DNA from: Tepidiforma sp.
Lineage (GTDB): Bacteria; Chloroflexota; Dehalococcoidia; Tepidiformales; Tepidiformaceae
Reading direction: 5' to 3'
Assembly (NCBI RefSeq): GCF_026003995.1
Contig: NZ_BPIG01000001.1
Span: 186,001-250,000 of the forward strand
Length of the DNA stretch: 64,000 nt
The stretch's first letter is position 1. Each line of letters starts with the position of its first letter. Below the pieces are notes generated by a model. The model was not told the origin of the DNA. It saw only the letters and a program-made list of their open reading frames with translations, and did not search any database. The translations under genes were made by a program, and so were the position numbers. Positions 34,695 to 43,411 of this stretch are shown piece after piece.

Positions 34695-36081
34695 CGCTGC
34701 CGTCCTCCTCTCGATTGGGTGCCGGGCTGCCGGCGGCCGCCCTTGCGGCTTCGATTGCCGCGCGCCAGCGGGCGGCGAGCGCTGCTTCTGCGCCGAGCTC
34801 CCCCGCCCGGTAATACTCCCTGCCCGCGAGCGCTTCGGGCAAATACGCCTGCCCGGCGGCGATGTGGCCCGGCTCGTCGTGCGAGTACCGGTAGCCCTGC
34901 CCGTAGCCGAAGGCGGCCATCAGGCCCGTGGCGGCATTCCGCAGGTGGAGCGGGACGGGCTCGCCGGCCGTCGCGCGGGCATCTTCGAGCGCCGCCCCGA
35001 GCGCGGCGTAGGCGCTGTTGCTCTTCGGCGCGAGGGCGAGGTAAACGGCGCATTCCGCCATCGGGATCGCGCCCTCGGGCATGCCGATGAGGTGCACCGC
35101 CTGCTGGCAGGCGGTCGCCAGCACCAGCGCCTGCGGGTCCGCCAGCCCGATGTCCTCGGCCGCGAGGATGACCATCCGCCGGGCGATGAACAGCGGGTCT
35201 TCGCCGGCCTCCACCATCCGCGCGAGCCAGTAGAGCGCCGCGTCGGGGTCGCTCCCCCGCACCGATTTGATGAACGCCGAGATGGTGTCGTAGTGCGCGT
35301 CACCGGCGCGGTCGTAGTACGGCCGCCGGTCCTGCAGGGCCGCCGCGATGTCGCCGGCTTCGATACTCGCGCTGCCGCGGGCAGCGGCGAGGTCGGCAGC
35401 GATTTCGAGCGCGGTGAGCGCCGCCCGGGCGTCGCCGTGGACGCTCCGCGCGAGCAGGTCTGCCGCTTCGCCGTCGAGGGTGAGCCCGAGGCGGCCGAGC
35501 CCGCGTTCGGCATCGGCGAGCGCCCGCCCGGCGAGCCGCCGGATCGCCGCCTCGTCCAGCGGCTGGAGGCGCACGATCCGCACCCGGCTGAGCAGCGGCG
35601 CCACGACTTCGAACGAGGGGTTCTCCGTCGTCGCGCCGATGAGCGTGATCGTCCCCTCCTCCACGTGCGGCAGGACGACGTCCTGCTGGGCCCGGTTGAA
35701 CCGGTGGATTTCGTCGATGAAGACGACGGTCCGCCGGCCGGCCCGGCGCGCCCGCTCGGCTTCGCCGATGACGCGGCGGAGGTCGGCGACGCCGGAGGTC
35801 ACCGCTGAGAGCTGGACGAACGCCGCATCGGCAGCCGCGGCGAGCAGCCGCGCGATCGTCGTCTTGCCGCAGCCGGGCGGCCCCCAGAGGATGACCGACG
35901 GCAGCCGGCCGCGCCGCGCCAGTTCGCCGAGCATCGACCCGGGCCCGACGGCCGCTTCCTGTCCGATGACCTCATCGAGCGACCGGGGCCGCATGCGGGC
36001 GGCGAGCGGCGCATCGGGCGGTGGCGGAGCGGCCGGCGCCTCGCCGAAATCGAACCCGCCCTGGAGGGCGTCCTCCGCCAT
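34678..36081 (-). CDS. rarA: Replication-associated recombination protein A
   Basis: A 467-residue AAA+ ATPase of the RarA/MgsA/WRNIP1 family, which acts at stalled replication forks. Walker A LWGPPGCGKTTIARLL is near residue 63, Walker B VVFIDEIHRFN near 120, and IGATTENPSFEV is sensor 1. The C-terminal tetramerisation region is present (YHVWARG-like part: GRRPYYDRAGDAHYDTISAFIKSVRGSDPD). It starts 5 bp after the mutS2 end, forming a DNA-repair pair. Confidence 0.93.
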   Translation of the reverse strand: MAEDALQGGFDFGEAPAAPPPPDAPLAARMRPRSLDEVIGQEAAVGPGSMLGELARRGRLPSVILWGPPGCGKTTIARLLAAAADAAFVQLSAVTSGVADLRRVIGEAERARRAGRRTVVFIDEIHRFNRAQQDVVLPHVEEGTITLIGATTENPSFEVVAPLLSRVRIVRLQPLDEAAIRRLAGRALADAERGLGRLGLTLDGEAADLLARSVHGDARAALTALEIAADLAAARGSASIEAGDIAAALQDRRPYYDRAGDAHYDTISAFIKSVRGSDPDAALYWLARMVEAGEDPLFIARRMVILAAEDIGLADPQALVLATACQQAVHLIGMPEGAIPMAECAVYLALAPKSNSAYAALGAALEDARATAGEPVPLHLRNAATGLMAAFGYGQGYRYSHDEPGHIAAGQAYLPEALAGREYYRAGELGAEAALAARWRAAIEAARAAAGSPAPNREEDGSDGRDD

Positions 36082-36086
36082 CGCCG

Positions 36087-38450
36087 TCAGCCCGCCAGCA
36101 GCGCGATGGTGACGCCGTCGCCGCCCTCGGCCGCCGGCGCCGATTCGTAGCTGCGGACGAGCGGGTGCCGGGCGAGCGCCTCCCGGATCGCCGCGCGGAG
36201 CGCGCCCGTCCCCTTCCCGTGGATGATGCGGACGTACGGCAGGCCCGCCCGGAAGGCCGCATCGAGGTAGCTTTCGAACCGCTCGAGCGCCGCCTCCGCC
36301 CGCTGGCCGCGGAGGTCGATTTCGTGGCTGACGGGCGGGCCGGCGGGCACGACGACGGTCGCGCCTCCGCCGCCGCCTTGCCGCTTCTCGATGCGGTCGA
36401 CCCGGTCGATGCTGACTTTCATCCGGATGCTGCCGAACTGCACCTCCAGCCGGCCGTCTTCGCCGGGCGCAGTCAGCGCTTCACCGAGCTGGGGGATATC
36501 GCGCACGTGGACGAAGTCGCCGGGCTCGACCTCGCGGCTGATGACCGGCGCGGGCGCCGCTGCCCGGCGCGGGACGGCGGCGCGGGCGAGCCGCTCACGC
36601 TCGCGTTCGGCCTGCCGGAGCGCCTCCTGCGCCGCCTGCGGGTCGAACTGCCGCTCCGCGCTGCGCCGGCGGAGCTGCTCGATCTCCCGGCGCATGCGGG
36701 CGAGCGTATCCTCGGCCTCGCGTTTCGCCTCCGCGAGCACGGCCGCCCGCTCGTCTTCGATCCGCTCCCGTTCGATGGCCAGCTCACGCCGGGTGCGCTC
36801 GGCCTCGGCCCGCGCGGCTTCGGCGGCAGCCCGGGCGGCCTCGGCTTCGCGCCGCTGGGCGCGGATCTCCTCGAGCAGCGACTCGAGCTCGAAATGGCCG
36901 GGCGCCAGCTGCTCCGCCGCCCGCGCCACGACGCGCTCATCGAGCCCCAGCCGCCGCGCGATGGCGAGGGCGTTCGACTGCCCCGGCAGGCCGACGACGA
37001 GGTGGTAGGTCGGGCTCAGCGTTTCGAGGTCGAACTCGACGGACGCGTTGGCGAGCCGCGAGTCGCCGTGCGCGAAGACCTTCAGCTCGCCGTGGTGGGT
37101 CGTCGCGACGAGCGTCGTGCCCCGCTCGAGCAGCTCCTCGATGACCGCGCGGGCGATGGCGGCGCCTTCCGCGGGGTCGGTCCCCGCGCCGAGCTCGTCG
37201 AGCAATACCAGCGTCGAACGGTCGGCCTCCCGCAGGATGCTGATGATGTTCCGGAGGTGCGAGGAGAACGTCGAAAGGCTCTGCTCGATGGACTGTTCAT
37301 CGCCGATGTCGGCGTAGATCTTCGGGTAGAAGCGGATGCGGCTGCCCTCGTCGCAGGGGACGCCCATCCCGGCCTGCGCCATGAGGGTGAGCAGCCCCAC
37401 GGTCTTGAGGGCCACGGTCTTGCCGCCCGTGTTCGGGCCGGTGATGAGGATGCCCTGCGGCGATTCGCCGACCTCGATATCGATGGGCACGACCTCGCCG
37501 CGGAGCAGCGGGTGCCGCGCGCGGACGAGCCGCGTCGGCCCCTGCTCGCCGAGCCAGCTCTCGGCGTCGCCGGCCGGCGGGAGGGCGGCGCGCATCTTCC
37601 GCGCGAGCCGCGCGCGGGCGCTGATGAGGTCGAGCTCGGCGAGCGCGTCGAGCGAGCGGAGCGCCTCGTCGGCGCGGCTGCCCAGCTGGTCCGTGAGCCG
37701 CTGGAGCACGCGGCGGACCTCCCGTTCCTCTGCGAGCCGCAGCTCGCGGACGGCATTGCCCGCTTCCACCACGGCGAACGGTTCGATGAAGAGCGTGGCC
37801 CCGCTCGATGAAACGTCGTGGACGATGCCAGGGACGAGCGACCGGCTGTCGGACCGGACGGGGATGACCTTGCGGCCGTTCCGTTCGGTCAGCAGCCCTT
37901 CCTGCGCGGCCCCGCGGCGGAGCGCCTCGGCGAGGGCGGCCTGCGCCCGCTGTTCGAGCCGCGCCTCGGCAGCGCGCAATTCGCGGCGCACGAGGGCGAG
38001 CTGCTCGCTCGCGGCGTCGAGCACCTCGCCGCGCGGCGAAATCGCCTCTTCGACGTCGCCCGCGAACGCCCGGAAGTCGCTGATGCGGTCGCCGATGGCG
38101 GCGAGCGCGGGCACGCGGTCGCGCACTTTTTCGAGCACCAGCCGGGCGCGCCGCGCCGTGGTCAGCACCTGCGCGCATTCGAGCAGCGCACCGGGCTCCA
38201 GCAGCTGGCCGATGCCGGCTGCGCGCAGGTGCGCCCGGATGTCGCGCGCGCCGGAGAACGGGATGTCGATGCCGAGCTGGTCGAGCTGGCGCATCTCCGC
38301 GGTCTCGGCAGCGAGCTGCTTCGCCGCGGCGAACTCGGCTGCCGGGCGCAGGGCGCGGGCCTTCTCCGCGCCGAGGCTGAAGGCCGCCTCTGCCGCCAGC
38401 AGCTCGAGCACCCGGTCGAATTCGAGAACCCGCAGCGTGTGGTCGTTCAT
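36087..38450 (-). CDS. mutS2: Endonuclease/recombination suppressor MutS2
   Basis: A 787-residue MutS-family ATPase. It has an N-terminal clamp region, then Walker A ITGPNTGGKTVALKT near residue 335, LDELGAGTDPAEGAA (Walker B), a long coiled-coil of Glu/Arg (RREAEAARAAAEAARAEAER), and a C-terminal Smr nuclease domain (HEIDLRGQRAEAALERF, IIHGKGTGALRAAI). MutS2 limits recombination and acts on stalled or collided ribosomes in some bacteria. The ATG at 38450 matches the family N-terminus. Confidence 0.93.
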   Translation of the reverse strand: MNDHTLRVLEFDRVLELLAAEAAFSLGAEKARALRPAAEFAAAKQLAAETAEMRQLDQLGIDIPFSGARDIRAHLRAAGIGQLLEPGALLECAQVLTTARRARLVLEKVRDRVPALAAIGDRISDFRAFAGDVEEAISPRGEVLDAASEQLALVRRELRAAEARLEQRAQAALAEALRRGAAQEGLLTERNGRKVIPVRSDSRSLVPGIVHDVSSSGATLFIEPFAVVEAGNAVRELRLAEEREVRRVLQRLTDQLGSRADEALRSLDALAELDLISARARLARKMRAALPPAGDAESWLGEQGPTRLVRARHPLLRGEVVPIDIEVGESPQGILITGPNTGGKTVALKTVGLLTLMAQAGMGVPCDEGSRIRFYPKIYADIGDEQSIEQSLSTFSSHLRNIISILREADRSTLVLLDELGAGTDPAEGAAIARAVIEELLERGTTLVATTHHGELKVFAHGDSRLANASVEFDLETLSPTYHLVVGLPGQSNALAIARRLGLDERVVARAAEQLAPGHFELESLLEEIRAQRREAEAARAAAEAARAEAERTRRELAIERERIEDERAAVLAEAKREAEDTLARMRREIEQLRRRSAERQFDPQAAQEALRQAERERERLARAAVPRRAAAPAPVISREVEPGDFVHVRDIPQLGEALTAPGEDGRLEVQFGSIRMKVSIDRVDRIEKRQGGGGGATVVVPAGPPVSHEIDLRGQRAEAALERFESYLDAAFRAGLPYVRIIHGKGTGALRAAIREALARHPLVRSYESAPAAEGGDGVTIALLAG

Positions 38451-38494
38451 TCGACTCCAGCGTATCGGACGCCGGGGCCGCGGGCGAACCCCCG

Positions 38495-39421
38495 TCAGCC
38501 GCCCGCGGAGCGGCGGAACCCGGCGAGGAACTCGATGGTCCGGCCGATGGCGGCCGGGTCGCCCTCCACCGGGAAGGGCGAGGCGTTGAAGTCGGTCACC
38601 CCCGCGGCGGCGAGGGCCCGCAGCTGCTCCGCGACGTCGTTCTCGGACCCGACGATCGCGACGTCGGCCGGGCCGGCCGCGCCCTCCACGTCCAGCACCG
38701 CCCGGTAGGAGGGCAGCGTGCCGTAGACGGCGAACACCTTCGCGGCCGAGGCGCGCGCGGCGGCGGCATCGGCCGTGACGGCCACCGGGAAGCCGGAGAC
38801 GATGCGCGGCGCCGGGCGGCCGGCCTCGGCGGCCGCTGCCCGGATGGCGGGAATGGCGGTCTCGCGCAGGTAGGCGGGGCCGCCCATCCACGTCGCGGTG
38901 CCGTCGGCCAGCCGGCCGGCGATTTTCAGCATCTGCGGCCCGAGCGCTGCGACGATGACGGGCACTCTGCCCGCGCCGGGGACCGTCAGCTGGCCCTGCA
39001 CCCGGTACTCTTCGCCGCGGAACTGCACGGGCTTCCCTTCGAGCAGCGGCACGAGGACGGAGAGGTACTCGCGCATGTGGCGGACCGGCTTCGAATAGTC
39101 GAGGCCGAACATCCCCTCGATGACGACCCGGTGGCTCAGGCCGATGCCGAGTGTGAAGCGGCCGGCAGCCGCCGCCGAGGCGGTGAGCGCCTGCTGGGCC
39201 AGCGCCATCGGGTGGCGCGGGTAGGTCGGGACGACGAACGTCCCCAGCTCGATGCGGGACGTTTCGCGGCCGGCGAGGGCCAGCGTCATCACGGCGTCGA
39301 GCCCGAAGATGTTCGGCAGCCACGCGGCGTCGAACCCGCTCTCCTCCGCCCGCTGGATCTGCCGGATGACCTCGGGCAGCCCTTCGCTCCCGGTGATGCC
39401 GATACCGATGCCGATCTTCAT
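38495..39421 (-). CDS. LLM-class F420-dependent oxidoreductase
   Basis: A 308-residue TIM-barrel enzyme. The start MKIGIGIGITGSEGLPEVI, QRAEESGFDAAWLPNIFGLDAV, RIELGTFVVPTYPRHP and TLGIGLSHRVVIEGMFG are those of the F420-dependent TIGR03564-type group. It reduces or oxidises small substrates with coenzyme F420; the substrate is unknown. It is divergent from an alpha/beta hydrolase, which has a -10 box in the shared 84 bp. It starts from ATG 39421 with GGAGAGGAGG-like bases upstream. Confidence 0.88.
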   Translation of the reverse strand: MKIGIGIGITGSEGLPEVIRQIQRAEESGFDAAWLPNIFGLDAVMTLALAGRETSRIELGTFVVPTYPRHPMALAQQALTASAAAAGRFTLGIGLSHRVVIEGMFGLDYSKPVRHMREYLSVLVPLLEGKPVQFRGEEYRVQGQLTVPGAGRVPVIVAALGPQMLKIAGRLADGTATWMGGPAYLRETAIPAIRAAAAEAGRPAPRIVSGFPVAVTADAAAARASAAKVFAVYGTLPSYRAVLDVEGAAGPADVAIVGSENDVAEQLRALAAAGVTDFNASPFPVEGDPAAIGRTIEFLAGFRRSAGG

Positions 39422-39492
39422 GCCGTTCGACCTCCTCTCCCGGCAGGTCAGCCTACGCACTCGCGGCGCTCCGGTGAAGCGGCGCCGCGCGG

Positions 39493-39498
39493 TAGACT
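39493..39498 (+). promoter_or_regulatory. -10 box for leaderless hydrolase gene
   Basis: TAGACT ends 7 nt before the ATG at 39506, with no ribosome site between, fitting a leaderless transcript. Confidence 0.45.
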
Positions 39499-39505
39499 TC
39501 GGCCC

Positions 39506-40282
39506 ATGCCCTATGCGGCCGTCAACGGGGCCCGCCTCTACTACCGGCAGCACGGTGCCGGCCCGGACCTCGTCTTCATCCACGGCGCCGGCGGCAACCA
39601 CCTCGCCTGGTGGCAGCAGACGGCGCATTTCGCCCGGGCCTATCGCGTCACGGTGTACGACGCGCGCGGCTGGGGGCTCTCCCGCGGCGAGATGGCGGTG
39701 GGCCGGACGACGCTCGGGACGGACCTGCTCGGGCTGCTGGACCACCTGGGCATCGAGCGGGCGCACATCGCCGCGCAATCGATGGGCGGCCGCGCGGTGG
39801 CCGGGCTCGCGCGCCTCGCGCCGGACCGCATCGCCTCGCTCGTCCTCAGCGGCACGACTGCCGGGGCGACGAATGACCGCATCCGGGAGATGCAGGCGGC
39901 GCTCCGGGCTGAGCGCGGCGATGCCAGCCTCCGCGAGCAGGCGCTGGCGCCGGGTTTCGAGGCCGACGAGCCGGGCCTGGCGCTGCTGTACCGCCAGATC
40001 AACGCCCTCAACCCGCCCCGGCCGCGCGGCCTGCTCGGGCCGCCGCCGCCGACCTACCGCGGCTCGATGCACGAGCTCCTCGGCAGCCTCGGCGTCCCGG
40101 TCCTCTACATCGTCGGCGAGCACGACGCCATCACGCCGCCGGCGATGATCCGCGAGGCGGCTTCGCTCGTCCGCGGCGCGCAGGTGCACGTCATCGCCGG
40201 CGCAGGCCACTCCTGCTACTTCGAACGCGCGGCCGAGTGGAACGCCGTCGTCGGGGAATTCCTCGCCTCAGTGCCGGGGTAA
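39506..40282 (+). CDS. Alpha/beta hydrolase
   Basis: A 258-residue hydrolase. FIHGAGGNHLAW is the oxyanion strand, AAQSMGGRAV holds the nucleophile Ser near residue 94 (AxSxG instead of GxSxG), VGEHDAITPP holds the Asp and GAGHSCYFE the His. Esterase, lactonase or C-C hydrolase activity is possible. The start ATG follows a TAGACT box by 7 nt. Confidence 0.88.
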   Translation: MPYAAVNGARLYYRQHGAGPDLVFIHGAGGNHLAWWQQTAHFARAYRVTVYDARGWGLSRGEMAVGRTTLGTDLLGLLDHLGIERAHIAAQSMGGRAVAGLARLAPDRIASLVLSGTTAGATNDRIREMQAALRAERGDASLREQALAPGFEADEPGLALLYRQINALNPPRPRGLLGPPPPTYRGSMHELLGSLGVPVLYIVGEHDAITPPAMIREAASLVRGAQVHVIAGAGHSCYFERAAEWNAVVGEFLASVPG

Positions 40283-40341
40283 ACTGCTGAGGAGATGAGC
40301 CGTTGCCATTAGGTGAACGGCCCGGTTATGGTCTAGCTCCC

Positions 40342-40602
40342 ATGGCCTGGCTCATCCGGCTGTTCCGGTCGTTGATCGATGCCCTGCTCCGGCGTTCGCA
40401 GGAGGACGCCTGGGTGGAGCCGTCGAACGCCATCACCCGCGCGGTGCTCACCGCGCCGGCGTCCATCAGCCTGCCGCCCATCGAACCGCCGGTCCGGCGG
40501 CAGCGCCGCACGGCGAGCATCATCGCGCTCAACGCGCGGCAGCAGCCGGCAACCCGCACGGCCCAGCGGGTCCGCCGCCGGCGCGCCAGCCGCGCGGCCT
40601 GA
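40342..40602 (+). CDS. Small basic protein, unknown
   Basis: An 86-residue protein starting MAWLIRLFRSLIDALLRRS, an amphipathic helix, then a Pro-rich middle and an Arg-rich tail (QRVRRRRASRAA). No family recognised. The -10-like TATGGT lies 9 nt upstream of the ATG. It could be a real small membrane-associated or nucleic-acid-binding protein or a chance frame. Confidence 0.4.
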   Translation: MAWLIRLFRSLIDALLRRSQEDAWVEPSNAITRAVLTAPASISLPPIEPPVRRQRRTASIIALNARQQPATRTAQRVRRRRASRAA

Positions 40603-40619
40603 GCAGCCGGCCGCCGCCG

Positions 40620-40625
40620 TATACT
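40620..40625 (+). promoter_or_regulatory. -10 box for leaderless zinc ribbon gene
   Basis: TATACT ends 6 nt before the ATG at 40632. No ribosome site is visible. Confidence 0.5.
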
Positions 40626-40631
40626 TTCGGC

Positions 40632-40850
40632 ATGGCGATCTACGAGTTCTACTGTCCGACCTGCCGCGAGAAGTTCGAACAGCGCCGCCCGATGGCGAGC
40701 GCCGGCGAGCCGGCGACCTGCGCCCGCGGCCACCGCGCCGAGCGCGTTCTTTCGATGTTCGCAACACCGAAGGGTGCGGCCGCCGTGGCCGAGGCCCCGG
40801 CCGGCGGCTGCTGCGGCGGAGGCGGCTGCGCCTGCGCGTCAGCCAACTGA
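40632..40850 (+). CDS. FmdB-family zinc ribbon protein
   Basis: A 72-residue small zinc ribbon of the FmdB type: MAIYEFYCPTCREKFEQRRPM, then CARGHRAERVLS as the second knuckle, where the usual CxxC reads C-x3-H. The tail is Gly/Cys-rich (GGCCGGGGCACAS), giving extra metal-binding cysteines. Function in bacteria is unknown; a regulatory role has been proposed for FmdB. Its 3' end overlaps the convergent DUF1461 gene by 12 bp. Confidence 0.82.
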   Translation: MAIYEFYCPTCREKFEQRRPMASAGEPATCARGHRAERVLSMFATPKGAAAVAEAPAGGCCGGGGCACASAN

Positions 40851-41573
40851 CGCTGCTTCGTTACCTGCCCGCCGGGTTCGCAGGAGATAGAGGCCCGCGG
40901 CCGCGGCGATGACGGCCGCCTGGATGCCGATGAGCGCGCCGGCGAGGTAGGTCGTTTGCTGCCAGAACGGCTCGGGGAACATCTGGATGAGCCGGTCCGT
41001 ATCGGGATCCAGCCGCCAGAGGTCGTTCCGGAAGGCGATCTCGTGGAACGTCGTCCAGGCCTGGTCGAACCCGGTCACGGCGAACACCGCGATGACGCCG
41101 ACGGCTGCCGCGCCAGCGCCGAGCCCGGCCAGCGCCAGCTTCGCCAGCCCGCGGATGGAGCGCTCCCCCGACCAGAGCACCGCGAGCGCGATGTAGCCGA
41201 GCACGACGACGAGCGCCGCTTCGTTCACGCGGAAGAGCGCCCGCATGAGCGCCTTCACGTCGCGCATGTGGGCCACTTCGCGCTCGCCGAAGAGCGGCTC
41301 CTCCGCGCCGTTCACGGTCACGACGATGCGCAGGGAATCGGCGTCGTTCTCGAAGTAGTCGATGATTTCCTGCCCGGCGCGGTCCAGCTCCGCCAGCGGC
41401 AGACCCGTCCGGTCGGCGGCATCGAACGCGCGGAAGCCGTGCCGGTAGTAGGCGGCGTCGCCCGCGATCCACCGCACCGTGCTGGTCACGATGAGGAGCG
41501 GGAGCGCGGCGGCGAAGGCCGCCGCTGCGAGGCCCTGGATGATGGGCGGCAATCGGCGTTTCACACCCGGCAT
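40839..41573 (-). CDS. TIGR01906/DUF1461-family integral membrane protein
   Basis: A 244-residue membrane protein with four helices (LAAAAFAAALPLLIVTSTV, AALVVVLGYIALAVLW, LALAGLGAGAAAVGVIAVFAV and a C-terminal one) and a conserved outside loop: FHEIAFRNDLWRLDPDTDRLIQMFPEPFW, the family signature. The function is unknown. The ATG at 41573 gives the usual start; the open frame runs 9 codons further up. Confidence 0.8.
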   Translation of the reverse strand: MPGVKRRLPPIIQGLAAAAFAAALPLLIVTSTVRWIAGDAAYYRHGFRAFDAADRTGLPLAELDRAGQEIIDYFENDADSLRIVVTVNGAEEPLFGEREVAHMRDVKALMRALFRVNEAALVVVLGYIALAVLWSGERSIRGLAKLALAGLGAGAAAVGVIAVFAVTGFDQAWTTFHEIAFRNDLWRLDPDTDRLIQMFPEPFWQQTTYLAGALIGIQAAVIAAAAGLYLLRTRRAGNEAASVG

Positions 41574-41613
41574 CTTGGCCGGGGCGGGCGGAGCGGGCAA
41601 CCGCGCGGGCGCG

Positions 41614-42807
41614 TCAGACGTTGCCGCGCTGCATCCGGTTGATCATCTCGGCCGGGAGCTGGACGCCGGCATCGATGAACGCCTTGCCGATGGCCGCCGC
41701 GTTCGGGCCGAAAATCGTCGTGCGGTTGTCCGAGACGAACTTCTGGCTGGCGGCGATGCGTTCGTACTGCCCCTGGAATCGCGGCGCGACGTACCGGGCC
41801 CACAGCTCGTAGCTGTGAATGGTCTTCTCCCAGGTCGTCCATTCGTGGGCGAGGCCGAGCAGGCAGCCGAAGCCGCCGGAGAGCTCGAGCAGCCGCTCGA
41901 TCGCTTCGATGGCGTCGTCCGGCGTCCCGATGATGGCGCCCCCGCGCGCGACCGTCGATTCGACGTCGCCCGGGTTCGAAGGGTCGGCCGGCCGGCCGAG
42001 CGTCTCTTCGAAATACTCCTTGTTCCAGCGGAGCATCCCCTCGGCGACGTCGGCGAAGGCCTGCTCACGGGTCTCGGCGAGGTGGATCGGCATGACGAGC
42101 CGCCAGTCGTCGCGGCTGATCGTGTTGCCCGCCTTCGCCGCGGCTTCCTCGGCCATCTCCCACGTCTTCCCGAGCGAGATGAGCCCGCCCGGCTGCGAGA
42201 CGGCCACGCTCAGGATGCCGACGCCGTGCTTGCCGGCGGTCACCGGGCCCGCGGGCGAGAAGGTGCTCGCCACCGCGACCGGCATGTGAGGATGGGTGTA
42301 CGGCGCGAGCTGGAGCCGCGCTTCCCGCATCGTGAACCACTCGGTCTCCATCGTGACCGTCTCGCCGCGGAAGAGCCGGAGGATGACACCGAGCGCCTCG
42401 TCCATCCGCGCGCGCTGGGTGAGCGCATCGATGCCGAGCATGTAGGCGTCGGAGGTGAGCGCGCCGGGCCCGACGCCGAACATCGCGCGGCCGCGCGTCA
42501 TGTGGTCGAGCTGCACCATCCGGTCGGCGAGCATGAACGGGTGGTGGTAGGGGAGCGAGCTCACGCCGGTGCCGAGCTTGATGTGCTTCGTCCGCTGGGC
42601 CGAGGCCGCGATCATCAGCTCCGGCGAGGCGATGAGCTCCCAGCCGGCGCTGTGGTGCTCGCCGAACCACGCCTCGTCGTAATCGAGCCGGTCGAGGTGG
42701 TCCACCAGCTCGAGGTCGCGCTGGAGGGCGACGGTCGGGTTCTCGCCGAGGCGGTGGAACGGGGCGAGGAAGATGCCGAAGCGCATGCGCGCGGGCCGGT
42801 ACGTCAT
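41614..42807 (-). CDS. LLM-class flavin-dependent oxidoreductase (limonene monooxygenase-like)
   Basis: A 397-residue luciferase-fold monooxygenase. FGIFLAPFHRLGENPT, YDEAWFGEHHSAGWELIASPE and GTGVSSLPYHHPFMLADRM are the pattern of the limonene 1,2-monooxygenase/alkanal-type group; GRAMFGVGPGALTSDAYMLG follows. It should use reduced FMN and O2. The real substrate is unknown. A TACTAT box is found on the minus strand about 55 nt upstream. Confidence 0.87.
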   Translation of the reverse strand: MTYRPARMRFGIFLAPFHRLGENPTVALQRDLELVDHLDRLDYDEAWFGEHHSAGWELIASPELMIAASAQRTKHIKLGTGVSSLPYHHPFMLADRMVQLDHMTRGRAMFGVGPGALTSDAYMLGIDALTQRARMDEALGVILRLFRGETVTMETEWFTMREARLQLAPYTHPHMPVAVASTFSPAGPVTAGKHGVGILSVAVSQPGGLISLGKTWEMAEEAAAKAGNTISRDDWRLVMPIHLAETREQAFADVAEGMLRWNKEYFEETLGRPADPSNPGDVESTVARGGAIIGTPDDAIEAIERLLELSGGFGCLLGLAHEWTTWEKTIHSYELWARYVAPRFQGQYERIAASQKFVSDNRTTIFGPNAAAIGKAFIDAGVQLPAEMINRMQRGNV

Positions 42808-42889
42808 GGTGCTGTCCCTCTGCTGCGCCGCCCTGCGGGGCGGTCCTTAGCGTCGGCCGAAATAGTAGCCGAAATGGCCCGTGTGTGCG

Positions 42890-43195
42890 CTACTGCCGGC
42901 TCACCGGCCGTTTCAGGAACATCCGCCGGTCCTCGATGGCGACGAGCTCCCAGCCGGCGGCGCCGAGCAGGCCGAGCAGGGCGACGAGCGGCATGCCCCG
43001 CACCCGGTGGCGGCCGAAGCCGCGGACCGGGTCGCCGTTCGCGAGTTCGACGAGGATCCGTTTCCGCTTCCGGACGATGGCGGCGTACTCCCAGGCGGGG
43101 CCGGCAGCGGCAGCCGGCATCGACGACGGTTCAGGGCGGGCGGGGGCGACGAGGGCCGAGAGGCCCTGGCCCAGGCCGGGGCGCTGCCGGGGCAT
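42890..43195 (-). CDS. DUF4177-like small protein with GLGQGLSAL N-terminus
   Basis: A 101-residue protein. The core WEYAAIVRKRKRILVELANG...LLGAAGWELVAIEDRRMFLKRP matches the small DUF4177 fold (a WEY...GWELV...FKR pattern). The N-terminus MPRQRPGLGQGLSALVAP strongly resembles the start of ParB (GLGRGLSALI). GGAGG stands 5 nt before the ATG. Function unknown. Confidence 0.68.
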   Translation of the reverse strand: MPRQRPGLGQGLSALVAPARPEPSSMPAAAAGPAWEYAAIVRKRKRILVELANGDPVRGFGRHRVRGMPLVALLGLLGAAGWELVAIEDRRMFLKRPVSRQ

Positions 43196-43411
43196 GGTCC
43201 CTCCGAAGGGTGCGCGTTCGAGCCCGAACTATCCCGGCCGGCGCCGCTCCGCGCAATCGGCCGCCCGCGAGGCCTTTCCCCTGCGTTGCCCGCGGCCTTT
43301 CCCGCGGCGGATGCCCCTGTCCGCTGCTGCCTCGGCGGCCGATTCTCCTTGCAGGAGACGCCGCAGGCGGCCGTGCGCGCCCTGCCTGCAGCGGCCCGAC
43401 GAGGAGGACAC

